A stretch of 64,000 nucleotides of DNA from Gyromitra esculenta. Its lineage: Eukaryota; Ascomycota; Pezizomycetes; Pezizales; Discinaceae. Both the position numbers and the translations under genes were made by a program. Numbering within the stretch: the stretch's first letter is position 1; every line of letters begins with the position of its first letter. Location of the stretch: the NCBI GenBank assembly GCA_038503075.1, contig JBCAML010000012.1, positions 620,001-684,000 on the forward strand. Direction: 5' to 3'. Under the pieces are notes generated by a model. That model was not told the DNA's origin and did not search any database. It saw only the letters and a list, made by a program, of their open reading frames with translations. Shown piece by piece: positions 18,951 to 30,300 of the stretch.

Positions 18951-21900
18951 CTAAAATAGTAAAGAAAAAGTAGATGAAGAGACAGAAACTGCAGAAGATA
19001 ACTGATCCGAGGTTCCAGTGAGTGATAAAGGGTACCAGTTATTCCACTTAGGAGGGTAACTGGTCATAGGGTGGCGAATATAATTAACGAATGGTTGCAG
19101 TTGGGTAGGTTCATTCCAGATATCTTCAACAGAGATTAGGTCAGGGATGAACTTTTCTCTGGCTTCTGCTCTAGCTGGGCAGCGAAGAACGGCATGCTCA
19201 AGGTCTTCGTCTTCCTCTTGGCATCTGGGGCAGCGTTTAGATAGGCCCTGGGAATGCCAGGACTGGTGGGCGGCAAGGTAGCTTTTGTGGGCAAGGAATT
19301 GGTGGAGTCTCCCACTCATGAAGCGATCCAATCTCATGAAGGTTGGTGCAACGATGGAGAGAGGGTTGGTATAATAGCAGGGAGAGGGGCGTGAGGTAGC
19401 CCAAAAAGTCATGCTGAGCTCTTGGACCATTGCTGGTGTGATGGTAGGTGGATCAGAAGAGGGTGTGAGATTGTTTTGTAGTGCGTTATTGATCATAACA
19501 CACAGTTGGTCAATTGGGAGTGGTTTATTGGTTTTGGCTTTGGATGTCCATGTTTTCAAGTTTGTTGATACACCCAGGAGGAGGTGGTGATGTGATGGCG
19601 TTCTGAAGGGATCCTCAAGTGGGAAGTTACTAGGGAATCTACCAGAGATGGGGTTGTGATGTGGTGAAGCAGCCATGCTGCGAATGGCAAACTGGAGACG
19701 GTATTTGTAGCATAGTACGTTGATTGGGAGTAGTGCTGCGTTTAGGCACAAGGTGAGTGAGTTGGTTGATGTGAAGCAGTTGGTGACCCAGCGGAGTACT
19801 TTGTCCCAAAGGCGTTGGAGGAGAGTAAGAGAGGAGTAGTTGGGGGTGAAGACAGCAGAGCCATAGAGCATTGTTGGGAGAATGACGGCCTGGGCCAATC
19901 TTCTAATGTTGTATGAGGTGAGACCTGTTCCAGCTGGGAACAGGCAGCGAAGTAGAAGAAATGTTTTGTTGGCTTTTAAAAAGCGTTGTTTTAAGAGATG
20001 GAATGGTGACAGATTGGCTTTGAACCAAAGGCCGATCCATTTGATGACTTTAAGAGGGAAGAAGAGATTGTTGTTGAGAGATATTGGGAGGTTGCAGAAA
20101 GAGGATTGGTCTCTTTCTGTTCTCCAGTGGATGAAATCTGTTTTGGCGATGGAAAAAGAGATGTCTAGAACTGACCCAACACGTTGTAGGTAATTCCAGG
20201 CACATTGGAGTTGTTGTATGTTGGATCTTTCTGAAGGAGATGCAATGGTGAGACTGAAGTCGTCAACATAGGAGAGGGTGATACCCTTTGCTAGTTTGAC
20301 TTGGTGGAGTGGGGCGACATAGATGATGAAGAGCAATGGAGAGATTGGGGAACCCTGGGGTACACCAACGTCTATTGGTTCAAAGTTGAAGGGGCTACCT
20401 TTGAAGAGTAGACGACAGAATCTATTGGAGAGGAAGGAGAGGACCCAGTGAACAAGATATTCAGGAGTGTCTTTCTTCCTCAGCTGTTTGGCGAGAGTGT
20501 TGGCCCAAATATTATCAAAGCCACCTTTGATGTCGAGGAAGAGTGATGAAACCTTGTGTCCAGATGCCTGGAGAAGCTTGATTTCATGAAGAAGTGTTGT
20601 TCCAGCATCAGAGATGCTTCTGCCTGGGAGTGAGCCTAGTTGATTGGGGTGGATTAGGCCAGCAGTGAGAGCATGGTCGTAGAGGCGGAATGCTGCAATC
20701 CGTTCCAAGATCTTGGAGATAGTTTCCAGGAGAACAATAATGCGACAAGAGGATGGTTTGCTGTAGGAAACTTTGCCAGCTTTTGGTAGGACAATGCCAT
20801 TGGCTGCTTTGAGTGAGCTGGGGTGGATGCCGTGTTGTAGAAGAGGGGTGAGAAGAGAACCGATAGCATCTGGATTGAGGGCGTGGATGTGTTTCCAGAC
20901 TCCATATGGGATTTGGTCTGGGCCGGGGGTAGAGGTGTTTGAGGATTTACTGAGTGCTTTGGATACTTCTTCTTTTGTAATAGGTGGTACATTATGGTGG
21001 AGGAAGCATGGAGGAGTGGGTGTTGGTGGTTGTGGTGGAAAGAAGTGTGAGATGGGTGCTTTGTTGAGTTGGGTGGAGGAAGTGATGTTTGGGAAGGAGG
21101 GGAGGTTGCCAGCGTCCTTAGGTTTTTTCATCCGATTTGCAGCCCAGAGGTCTTTGACACCAGCATTGCTGATGAAATCATTCCAGTGTTTTGTTTTGGC
21201 CTTTTTGATTGCGACAAAGTAGGCGTACCTTGCTGATTTGAGTTCAAAGTTGGTTGCCAATCCCTTTTTGAGGTCTCTGGCAACGGAGTGAAATATGGTG
21301 CGAAGTTGTGAAATGTCGGGTGTCCACCACACTTTTGACCACTTGGAGGGACGTTTGGATGGTGTGCATGCAACAATGGGTTGTGTCAATGTCTTGAGAT
21401 TGTCGTTGAACCAAGTTTGGATGTCGTTGGTAATGGGTGAGGGAGTGAAAGATGCAACTGTTGTTTTAAGCAGAGGCCAGGGAGTGAGAGCCTAATTGGG
21501 CGAGGAAGATGACTGGCAGAGTTGTGGTTTTTTGATGGTGATGGAGATGACAGTGTGGTCAGAGCCTGAGGCTGGGAGTTTGTTTTGCCACTTGGTGATG
21601 TAGGGAGAAAGTGGTGTGTTAGCAAATGCTAAGTCGATCACACCATTCCTTTTATTTGGGTCAGGGGAGTATCTGGTGAAGGATCCCTGGGTGTTGAGGA
21701 GTGAGTAGCCATGCTCAGTGGCCATTTCGAAGTAAGGGGTAGATAGTGAGAGGTCTCATGACTGTAGTTTTCTTTCAGGGTCTGCAGTGGAGTGGTGTAT
21801 GTTGAAATCCCCTAGGACGAGAGTGGGGAGTTGGGATGGTGGAAATGCAGTTTCAGGGGGGATTGATCTCAAGTAACGGGATACATGGCAGTTATAAACG

Positions 21901-22313
21901 CATTAGATGGAGAGAGAGGAAAGGTAACGGCTGAACACAGTATTGACAAAAGAAATAGAAATGCCACAAAAATCATTTCTAAAAAATAATAAAGGAACAA
22001 AGGAGACACTGGATTAAAAGCTTTGGAGGATATAGAAGCAGGCGAGTACTTTTTCGCCAGCAGTGGTGGTTGGTGTGATGAGAGAATAGGCGGGTGCTGT
22101 TAGGGGTATGCCAGTCTCGTGACTGGTAGGAGGTTCCTGGATTGCAACAAGCACAGGTGGATGAGAACCAAAAGAGGAAAAAAGTGAGAGGAAAACACTA
22201 TTGGACCCATTGCAATTGTGTTGTGTAATAGTGAGGGTGGGACAATCTGTTGGTTGTTTGGTCTTCTGCGAGGAGTGATTGGGTGTAGGGTGTCGTTGAT
22301 TTTGACTCATCAT
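18951..22313 (-). pseudogene. LINE ORF2: endonuclease and reverse transcriptase
   Basis: The N-terminal endonuclease is readable (TITQHNCNGS, AIQEPP, GDFNIHHS, and the SGSDHTVISI end). It is broken by a stop near 22014, a TGA in the 21.77-kb region and a TAA at 21492-21494. From 21389 an 812-aa open frame holds the reverse transcriptase: motif A (LFLDIKGGFDN), motif B (GVPQGSPISPLLF) and motif C (LSYVDDFS, about 20255-20280). A C-terminal zinc-knuckle-like CPRCQEED...LEHAVLRCPA follows. The RT portion alone is intact. The palindrome spacer at 1997-3013 is a second copy of the last 320 residues. Confidence 0.9.
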
Positions 22314-22341
22314 TAGTTCTGTGATACTAGGTTGACTGGGT

Positions 22342-24389
22342 CTACCACCATGTCGTCCTGGGCCTGGATTTCAATAGTGGGTGGTGAGAGGGGGCGGGGG
22401 GGATCTTGGAAGCTCTCTGGCGTTGGGTGTCAAATGCATCTACCTTGATAGGGCATTCTGGTGAAGTGGCTGAGTGCTCATGACTATCACAGTTGGAGCA
22501 TTTGAGGGGTTTGGTTTCGCAGCAATCAGGCACTGGTTTGGTGTTTCCACCCTTTTCGCAGCCTGGGTTGCCACAACGGTGTTGTTCTCTGGTATAATGT
22601 TCTGCACAAAGTGGGCATGTGGGGTGTTTTTGTTTGCAAAGGGGAGCAGTGTGTCCAAAGGTTTAGCAGTTGCGACATTGGGTGATGGGTGAGGAGGAGT
22701 GCATCTTTTCACATTTCCTGGAGCGTGAGAAGAGGCGGATTGAATCTTTGAGTTTGGCGGCTTCTTCGGGAGCAAGGGAGATGACAACTGAGGTGGTGGC
22801 TTTATTTCTGTCAAAGAGGGCGGGTTTGAGGTATCTAGCACCTGCGATGACGATTTCGGATGAGTACTTGATATTTGCTGCCATGGTGGCAAACAATTCT
22901 TCATTGGAGTTTGGGAGAGCGTGAACTGGAAGGTTGTGGATAACATATTCCATGTGTGTTGGAGCCAGGATGAAGTCATTGAAGTGGTTATCATCCACTG
23001 GAAGGGCTTCGTTGATTGCTTTGGTGAGGTGGGAGAAGTAAGGAACATAGTCAATTGCAGGTGCGAAGGGTGATGCCAGGATGGAAACAGTGCCGTTGCA
23101 GTTGACAGTTGCAGTGAAAGCGAGTGAGACCTTTGCATTAACCTTTTCCAAGGCCTTTGCAATGACGGAGGGGAGGATTGCTGCATGTTGGGAGGAGAGC
23201 TCAAATTCTTCTGGGACAGTCCTGGTAGCATAGAATCTGCGTTGCGAGGCAGGGAGTGGTTTGGGTTTGTTGGTTAGGGGAACTGGTCTGGTTGGCGCTG
23301 GAAGTTGGTTTGCAGGTAGGTTTCTGTTGAATCCAGGGCGGGAACGGGCATCCATTATTTCTAGCTGCCATCTGGTTTCATGGATTAAGGATTAGGTATA
23401 GGGTTAGGTTTAAGTTAGACGGTTGTCATGGGTTCGGAGATTGATGTATAATGTTATTGTATTTCGGTTGTTGTCGGTTATTGGTTTGAGGGGAAAAGCG
23501 GGGTATTTAAAGAATGGATTTATGTTATTCTTTGTCTTCTTCTCTTCTTTCCTTAAGCAACGTTCTTGTTACCTTCTGCTGTAATTGTCGAAATACTATC
23601 TCGATTCTATCTCAGAATCCTCACTGTCTCGGTATACTTCGCTGCACTTATCTCGCCTTGAGATAAAAGACTCCCGTAGAACTTGTAGAAACACTGCACT
23701 CTTCAAGCGTGTTGTAACCTCGTTTAAAGTAGCACTGCTCACCTTCAGGGATACTGAAGGGCTTAACTTGAGGCTCAACCGTGAGATCTGGCAGTTTCAG
23801 AGGGAGACATCCCTTCGCTCCTCAGGGGGAGAGCAGGTGGAACATATGTAGCTCCATTGCCTTTCCTTTTCTTATTCACCTTGGGGGGAGAAAGTGAAGA
23901 GCTGGCAGTTGCCGCAATGTTGGCGTAGGTTTGGTTGGTTTGAGCAGGTTTGGAGGGTGCAGTGATAGTAGTTTTGGCTGCCCCAGTGGCATCAAGTTGG
24001 TTGATGCCATTGAGTGCAGTGGTATGTAGTGCGAGGACGGAGGAAATATGGTCTGTATTGTCAGAGATAATTCTCAGGTGGTTGTTGATGAGCTTGTTCT
24101 CCTGCATGAGAACAAGGCATAGGGTGAGGACGGCTTGAATATCAGACTTTCCTGTGAGGAGGGAAGTGTGAATAGCGTCAAAAAGTTCTGTGTGGGGATG
24201 GATTTGTTCGCCAATTGCTTCACTGAGATCGCTGGCAACAGCGGAGTAGGGTGAGGGAATAATGGGGGTCAAGTTGTGAGGAGGGAGAGTGATTCTGGGG
24301 CTGTTGGCTCTGGAATGGTGAGTAGATTGGGGGGGAAGCATACTGCTTCTCATGGGAGTGTGGGGAGTGAGTGCGTTGAACTCCAACAT
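22342..24389 (-). pseudogene. LINE ORF1, gag-like with zinc knuckles, split by solo terminal repeat 3
   Basis: Residues before 23792 are Pro/Ser/Thr-rich with a helical segment. The part after the insertion has an RNA-binding-like region and ends in CCHC-type knuckles (CRNC...FGHTAPLC, CPLCAEHYTREQHRC, CSNCDSHEH). Omitting the terminal repeat and one copy of its 5-bp duplication joins the two halves in frame. A separate in-frame TAA lies inside the first knuckle (about 22664). ORF1 proteins coat LINE RNA. This one is only distantly similar to the ORF1 of the ORF1-only elements, although the UTRs are shared. Confidence 0.82.
23376..23786 (+). mobile_element. Solo terminal repeat 3, in LINE ORF1
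   Basis: A 411-bp copy with TTTCATGG...CCGTGAGA ends and perfect duplication TCTGG (23371-23375 and 23787-23791). The TATA-type GCGGGGTATTTAAA box is at about 23498-23511. Its insertion into ORF1 shows it is younger than the LINE. Confidence 0.9.
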
Positions 24390-24529
24390 CTTTTCAGATC
24401 CTAAGCGAGTTGAGGTGCGGGGTAGTAAAGCCTAATTGTTAAAGACTTTTTGCTGTGTGTAATGCCGTTGCAACACAAAAAGTGGAGTTGAAATTTCAAT
24501 CAAGGATGATGTAGTGGGGACGGAGGATG

Positions 24530-24915
24530 CGATTCTCCGAGCAGTATGCATGTCGGTAACACGGGAGTTACGTATTCGTATTCGTCTTCATGGCGCTCGT
24601 CTCTTCGAGACGATCATTTTGCCTATCCGAATCGTCATGTAGCATTGCGTTCCCTTATCTTTGTCTGTCTGTAACTCCGCCAGTTTTGGTCCGATTCGCA
24701 ATCCATTTGAACCACAGCGAAGCCAGACACTTCCCCTACATACCCTCCGGGTCCCATTCCGCCGGACGGTTTTGCTTGACGGCTTAGGGGTTACTTTTGC
24801 CCTCCGGGACAGGTCTTTTCTGGTGCTGTCCCCCCTTCTCCAAATACTATACCTACTGGAAGGATTGGAGGCAGGGTAACAGGCACCAGTCCCGATCCGG
24901 AAGGTGCTAAAGTAG
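24530..24915. other. Unassigned sequence between LINE and second dioxygenase gene
   Basis: No supported gene. Two copies of AGGGTAACTCC lie close together near 24913-24945, just before the open frame of the next gene. Confidence 0.4.
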
Positions 24916-24981
24916 GGTAACTCCAAAGATAGGGTAACTCCAGGGCCAGGAACTCCTTCAAAAGGTACAGGTATAACAGGT

Positions 24982-26793
24982 ATGGGCTCTATGCGGTATA
25001 CGCCTATAGAGTGGGTGCTCCCGGAGTTTGACAGGCAGGCTATATTTTCTCGCTATAGCAGCCTGGGAGCCTGGGAGTCCTTTGTTGAGACTGGGAATTG
25101 TGTGGTGCCGGCGTTTCATTGGCTGGTGAATCATGCTAAGCTCATGGAGAAGGTGTCGGAGGAGTTCAATCTGTACCTGCATCATCAACGGTCGGATCAG
25201 ACGGGCTGGCTGCGCAATTGTCTCACTGTCGGATACCTCGTTAAGCCCTTCAGTATCCCTGAAGGTGAGCGGTGCTACTTGAGCAAGGTAACAACACGTT
25301 CGAAGAGTGCGGTGTTTCTACAAGTTCTACGTAGGGTCTAACTCAAGGCGAGTTAAGTGCAGTGTTGAGAAAACAGTGACAGCGAGGGTTCTGAGGTAGA
25401 ACCAAGGTAGTATCCCTAACAGTGACAGAAGGAGGTAAACGAGAACGTTGCTTAAGAGAAGAAGAAGAAGAAGAAGAAGAAGAATAAACAAAATCCATCG
25501 CTTAAATACCCCGCTTTTTTACCCAAGACCCAATGACCGATAACAACCGAAACACAAAGACATTATTCATTACAACACCTAAAACCCATAACAACCATCG
25601 AACCGAACCCTAACCTTGTACCCAATCCTCAATCCGTGAAAAATTGCTACCATTCGGTGTTACAGCAGGCAGCCAGGCAGGATCCGGTGTACCATCTCCT
25701 GGTCCTGGCGGTGAGATCAGACAGGGTGTATCGCATGCTTTCTTTCCCCCATTATGCAAAGTTTACCCTGCCTGGGGACTACACGAGCTTCAGGCATATA
25801 GACCTAAACCCCCAGAAGGCAATAGACTCAGGCGTGGGTGTGGACCACATACAGACTTCGGTGTCATTGGATCAGGAGATCCCCGAAGGCTTTACCGCAG
25901 TTGTGGAGGGCTTCCACAGGAATCTTCGAGCTTGGTGGGAGAGGGTAGAGAAGTGGAAGGAAGCGAAGGATGGTCCAACTGTGCGGACCTCGAAGATCTA
26001 CGGGCAGGAGGATGTGGAGGCTTTCGGGGGGGAGACCAACGTCATATGCGCGCCAGGAGACCTGCACATTTCGCTCCCACACCTTATACATGGATCGACA
26101 GCGGGGCCGAAGGATCAGGCAATCCTGCAGCGTAGAACAGTCAACATCTGGCCAATAGGGCTCCAGGGTGATGGGGAGGCACTGGAGTTCTTGGGTGTCG
26201 GCACGAGGACAGAGATCACCAAGGCACATAGGTCTTTGGGCGTGCTCCCGAAGAACCCTACTGGGCAGATCAACGTCCACAGACCTATGGTGGGGTGCTT
26301 TCCTACCACCCCCGAGGTATGAGGTGTGTGGGGAGTCGGGGATGCGCTCTTAGGCCTGGTAGACTGGGACTCTGCACGGGTTCGGTGGGAGCTGGAGGTT
26401 CTCCTGGGAGCAGACGAAAAGGCGGCTTGGGGGCTGATAGAGAAGATTAGGAAGGGGTTGGTGGAGGTGATGTGGGAGGGGTATAGGGTGCAGGAATGGG
26501 CCGAGCAGCGTGACTTTGGAAAAGACTCGTTCTTCCAGGCACGTGATGTGGGAACCTGCGAGCTGCCATTGAGAGTCACCCAGGAAGGAAAGGAGGCTCT
26601 CCTACAGGACGGTTTTTCGGTGACTCCATTCCTGCCAGAGGGGGAGGGCGGAGAGAGCGAGGTGAGTGGTGGAGAAGAGGAGAGAGAAGAGGAGAGAGGC
26701 TCTACGCCGGGCAGCCGCCCCACTAAGTGGAGTCTTCCAGGAGGGGAGGAAAGGGCTGATGGTGGAGCAAAGCGATGGAGGACAACAGCATAG
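24982..26793 (+). pseudogene. 2OG-Fe(II) dioxygenase-like protein, split by solo terminal repeat 4 and one TGA
   Basis: The ORF runs from ATG 24982 (the frame is open back to 24916) to 25220 and resumes at 25647 in the same frame once the terminal repeat and one AATTG are discounted. It continues to a stop at 26793, about 460 aa. A single in-frame TGA (26320-26322, probably from CGA) is the only other break. Oxygenase-like features are an FRHIDLN motif (HxD at 25795-25803), a CAPGDLHISLPHLIHG segment with a candidate distal His (26089-26091), and a following QRRTVNIWPIG with a candidate 2OG-binding Arg. The C-terminal part is helical, with an acidic tail. It is not obviously related to the 10301-11929 protein. 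Phytanoyl-CoA-hydroxylase-like and TET/JBP-like assignments are both open. The function is unknown. Confidence 0.55.
25221..25641 (-). mobile_element. Solo terminal repeat 4, in the second dioxygenase gene
   Basis: A 421-bp reverse-orientation copy with perfect duplication AATTG (25216-25220 and 25642-25646). It has a simple GAA run at about 25457-25485 and the TATA-type box at about 25502-25515. Its start is TCTCACTG rather than TCTCACGG, so it is slightly diverged. Confidence 0.9.
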
Positions 26794-27466
26794 GTGGTTT
26801 ATGGTGAGGGGTTTCCTTTGTTTATGTCGTCGTTTCTTGGCTCAAAAGGGGGGGTTTCTATGTCTCCTAGGGTTAGCTGGTATTCGTCTCTTCTTTCTTT
26901 GGGTCTTCATGGTAGGGGGGGTATCTGTTTCCTTTGGGGGTATTCATTTCCTTGGGGTCTTCGCGGTAGGGGGGGGTTTTTCTGGTAAAGTATTGGCCAT
27001 GGGACAGCCAATTCTGGGAGGGGAGGGTTGTGGTGGGGCGTGAGGTTGCAGGCATGAGGTTGCAGGCGTGGTAGGAGACGATGTCATGTGACTTATCACA
27101 TGACGTGGGTTAGGGTATGGAGGTGGTAGTGGGGGGGGGATCGTGCATATCTTTTGGCGGGGTCGTAGCTTTTTGTACATCACTCATCACTATTCTTTTA
27201 CTATACTATAGACTATTCTCTACTCTATATACGGGGTCTATTCTTGGGCGTGCCATTCGGGGTCTCTCGCCCCCTCCCCACCACAGAGCATACCTTAGAC
27301 ATTGCTCGCAGGCGTCGCTCACAGAGCCATTGGTGATAAGGTCCCTAGGAAAGGCCTATCTAGTGGAAGTCCGCGTCGACGCGCCCTCCTACCATAAAGG
27401 GAATACGATGTCAGATCTCGAGGTTACTGCTAGGGCGTCCCTACCGCCCGCCCACAGCGCCTATAG
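26794..27466. other. G-rich spacer, no gene seen
   Basis: 26800-27010 contains repeated GGGG/GGGGG runs with CTTTGGGGGTATTC and CTTCGCGGTAGGGG-like phrases. 27170-27260 is T/A-rich with CTATAGACTATTC and CTATATACGGGG. Nothing recognisable as a gene or terminal repeat. Confidence 0.4.
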
Positions 27467-27736
27467 TCAAGCCAAGTCACCCCAAATAGACCGTAGAATG
27501 CTGAGAATAGCCCAATCCGTGCCGCTAAGAAGATAGTTAGATGTAAGTACAAGAAAACAGTCATGGACTACGAGCTCACTTGAAAATACCCGAACCTTGT
27601 CAGCAGTTTGGGGGAAAGTGCCACCTATGGAAGCCCCATTTTGCTTCCTAATCAGTATAAAGGTATAAGCTGAACCTGAAAGGTAGAGAACACGGTTTGT
27701 TCTGCGCGCCTGGCGGTTATGCTCTCTCACACACAT
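27467..27736 (-). pseudogene. Partial paralogue of the unknown gene at 27808-30557
   Basis: The minus-strand ORF begins VREHNRQARRTNRVLYLSGSAY and closely parallels AEHNHKVRRTNCVLYLSGHAY in the adjacent gene for about 45 residues, then diverges and stops. It looks like a tandem, truncated duplicate lying immediately downstream. Family unknown. Confidence 0.45.
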
Positions 27737-28295
27737 GAGGACAAGATCATTTGCTATAAGCTCGTCTATGGTCTATGGTGGTGAGCGGAGGGATAGTATA
27801 TGTGGGATCAGCGGTGAAAATGAGCAGATGGACCATACTTTGCGGTATCAATCAAATGGGCTTCTGATGTGAGGCGCAGAAAATACTGCGCACGCTTTAG
27901 GAGGGCACGAGCGGGCACAATATATGTGAAAGCAAGGTCGCAATATTCTTTCTCTCCCAATCTTCTTTGTTTGATTGCACTATAGCACATCCTAATCCTT
28001 TGTTTGACAATGATATACACACGATCCCACTTGAAACAAAGCAAAGCAATCACATGTTTATCCGCTTGCGGCACTTCTCTCTCCAAACCCTATCCATCCA
28101 GCACACCAATGAAAACCATTATCTTCCTAATGCGCTCGTCCACAGTAGTGGCGCTCCCATAGTCAAACCAAGAGATATTATTCAGGTCATAATAAGCCTC
28201 GAATGCCAGACGTGATGCCGGTACAGGTACAATTAGTGGAGCTACTAAAGATTCTGCGCGCAGGTTGGGCCTAATACATACCAGTCCAGTCATAT

Positions 28296-30285
28296 CATCC
28301 TCCGTCCCCGCTACAACCTCTCCAATTGAAAGTTCACCACCACCTTTTGCGTTGCAACGGCGTTACACACAGCCAAAAGTCTTTAGCACTTCGGCTTCAT
28401 TTCATTACCCCGCTCATAAAAACAAGTTGGATCCTTGTTTTAACAACACCACTCCGATCGCATGTCTTCAGAAGACACAGCTAGAATCTTTACACCTCTC
28501 TTCCCCTCTCTCCAAAGAGGCGAAGCCTCTACCACTCCTGCTTCCTCCGCAACTGCCATGGAGGAACCAAGAACCCCCTCACCATTGAAACGGCAGAGAG
28601 CCGACACCTCTCCTCCATCACCACCTGTCTTTTCCCACCCTACAGACTGGATTAAGTTAATCCTAAACAAGGACAACGGGATAACAGGAGCACCCATGAC
28701 CCTAAAGACAGTTAGCCAGTGCCTTACAAAGGCTGACGAACTGAACCTCATCCACTTCACCTCCCTCCTTAACATGATCCAGCATCTGCAAAGCGAGGTC
28801 ACTCTACTGAAAGAGGCTGCTAAGAGTCCAGCACCTCTCCCTGATATGTTTCAAGAGTCGCCAACTCTGAGTAAACAAGAGTGCATGCACCTTCTCACAG
28901 TAGGGAAAGCAGCGCCCCCAGCACCACCTGCACCATTCGGTGCTCCTCCTCCTCCTGCACCTGCTGCTGCAATTCCTGCTCCTCCTGCCCCAAAGCCTTT
29001 GCAATGGGCCCAGGTGGCCGCCAGCAAACCCAAGAGAAAGCCCCAACCAGCAAAGGCCAAACAGGCTGCAAATGCACCTGCCCCTAAGATCTCTTCTCCC
29101 TCTCCTTCAACATCTCCCACCATGCGCGCTCGCCGTTTAATTGTCAAACGCGATGGCTCTTCCCTTTCTCAGGGGTCACCCACGGAACTCAGAGATAAAC
29201 TTAACTCTGCCATTGGTTCCATCACCATCCAGTCTGTGGCAATAGACACACATTCTCAAAATGTGTCGTTAACAGTCATGAACAACATGTTTGCCAACAC
29301 CCATTACAAGAAAGTTGGCCAATTTCTCCACCTAATCCCAGGAGCTCGCTCCCTACACCTTGACGAACCATTGCACCAACTCGTTGTTCATGGTATTCCC
29401 ACCTCTATGGAGCCCTCTGCCATTCAGCAAGAGCTCTGCAACTTCAACCCTGGCCTTATCATGGACATCCCCCCCAGATGGCTCACTCTACCTGAAAAAC
29501 GAAGAGGGAAAACAGTTTCCTCAATTGTTATCGCGCTCTCTGGCCCCAAAGCTAATGAGATCGCCAATCGCACTCGCTTATCTGCCTTTTCTACCACTGT
29601 TAGATCCGAACGCAAGCTCCGCTTCGGACCCTCCACCCAATGTTCCCAATGCCACAAATTTGGACACCACACAAATAAATGCCCCAACCAACCATGCTGT
29701 CGCTGGTGTGTTGGACTTCATCCTACTGCTGCTCACAGCTGCCCCACACTCTCTTGCTCAACTAAAGGCAGCCCCTGCTCTCACACTCTTGTCAAGTGTG
29801 TTAACTGCGACGGACCCCATGAGTCACACCTGAACAGCTGCCCATCACGCCCTTCTAAGGCCTCACCGCCCCCTCCGGCAGATGACCAGATAGACCTTTA
29901 GGTCATTTTACTTATACTCACTCAACCCCAACTAACTTTAATTGGAATTTTTCCTGGCTGCTTTTTACTTCCACTGTGGCTTTATTGTGAACTTACTTCT
30001 ACTGTTTCTCATTGTTTTTTAGCTGTTGTTTGCAAGTCTCTTTACTTTCACAGGCATTTGTTGTCAATTTCTCCCTGCACTGTTAAGTCGTCTATCGCAG
30101 GAACATTGTCTTGTTCTGCTGGAAGTATTTGGTTCGCTTTTCCTTTGTGTTCTCTCTTGTTACCCAGGCGGATAAGGGTGTTTATTTGGTGGGGACAGGT
30201 TTTTTGACTTCATAACCTTCGTGTTGCATAAGCGGTTTTGTACCTAGAAACAATAATCAAATGATTTAAACAAAAAAAAAAAAAA
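28296..30285 (+). mobile_element. ORF1-only LINE-derived element, copy 1 (full length)
   Basis: A 1990-bp insertion with a 16-bp perfect target duplication (28280-28295 and 30285-30300, ACCAGTCCAGTCATAT). It has a 5' UTR homologous to that of the LINE at 24529, one ORF (28462-29901), a 3' UTR and an A13-14 tail. There is no endonuclease or reverse transcriptase. The last ~110 bp match the tail of the autonomous LINE. Copy 2 has exactly the same structure, so the lack of ORF2 is a family property, not a chance deletion. Confidence 0.92.
28462..29901 (+). CDS. LINE-type ORF1 protein (nucleic-acid chaperone-like), intact
   Basis: A 479-aa ORF. Residues 1 to about 60 are Ser/Thr/Pro-rich. Residues 60-130 contain a helical segment (LNLIHFTSLLNMIQHLQSEV) that could be a coiled coil. 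An Ala/Pro linker at about 155-215 is followed by an RRM-like region (about 222-390), then three Cys/His knuckles: CSQCHKFGHHTNKC, CCRWCVGLHPTAAHSC and CVNCDGPHESHLNSC. This is the standard layout of LINE ORF1/gag proteins that bind element RNA. It is open throughout, whereas copy 2 has a stop just before the first knuckle. In an element without reverse transcriptase it could act only with trans-supplied machinery. Confidence 0.85.
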   Translation: MSSEDTARIFTPLFPSLQRGEASTTPASSATAMEEPRTPSPLKRQRADTSPPSPPVFSHPTDWIKLILNKDNGITGAPMTLKTVSQCLTKADELNLIHFTSLLNMIQHLQSEVTLLKEAAKSPAPLPDMFQESPTLSKQECMHLLTVGKAAPPAPPAPFGAPPPPAPAAAIPAPPAPKPLQWAQVAASKPKRKPQPAKAKQAANAPAPKISSPSPSTSPTMRARRLIVKRDGSSLSQGSPTELRDKLNSAIGSITIQSVAIDTHSQNVSLTVMNNMFANTHYKKVGQFLHLIPGARSLHLDEPLHQLVVHGIPTSMEPSAIQQELCNFNPGLIMDIPPRWLTLPEKRRGKTVSSIVIALSGPKANEIANRTRLSAFSTTVRSERKLRFGPSTQCSQCHKFGHHTNKCPNQPCCRWCVGLHPTAAHSCPTLSCSTKGSPCSHTLVKCVNCDGPHESHLNSCPSRPSKASPPPPADDQIDL

Positions 30286-30300
30286 CCAGTCCAGTCATAT

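Larger units (their letters stand above)
18692..24529 (-). mobile_element. LINE (non-LTR retrotransposon), near full length, with nested solo terminal repeat
   Basis: The minus strand carries a 5' UTR (starting at 24529, CATCCTCCGTCCCC), ORF1 (24389-22342), ORF2 (22313-18951), a 3' UTR and a poly(A) tail (T-run 18693-18707). The 5' UTR and the last ~110 bp match the ORF1-only elements at 28296-30285 and 30955-32942. A solo terminal repeat (23376-23786) is nested in ORF1. I found no target-site duplication: sequence left of the T-run (CAGTCAGCCGCGG) and right of the 5' end (CGATTCTCCGAGCAG) differ. The termini may therefore come from recombination or deletion. Overall it resembles Tad1-type fungal LINEs, but ORF2 shows no RNase H domain. 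Confidence 0.88.

Noticed and set aside
26115..26723. 202-aa minus-strand ORF opposite the second dioxygenase gene
   Set aside because: It is a shadow frame of the plus-strand gene. The plus frame has the oxygenase-like motifs and is restored across the terminal-repeat insertion.
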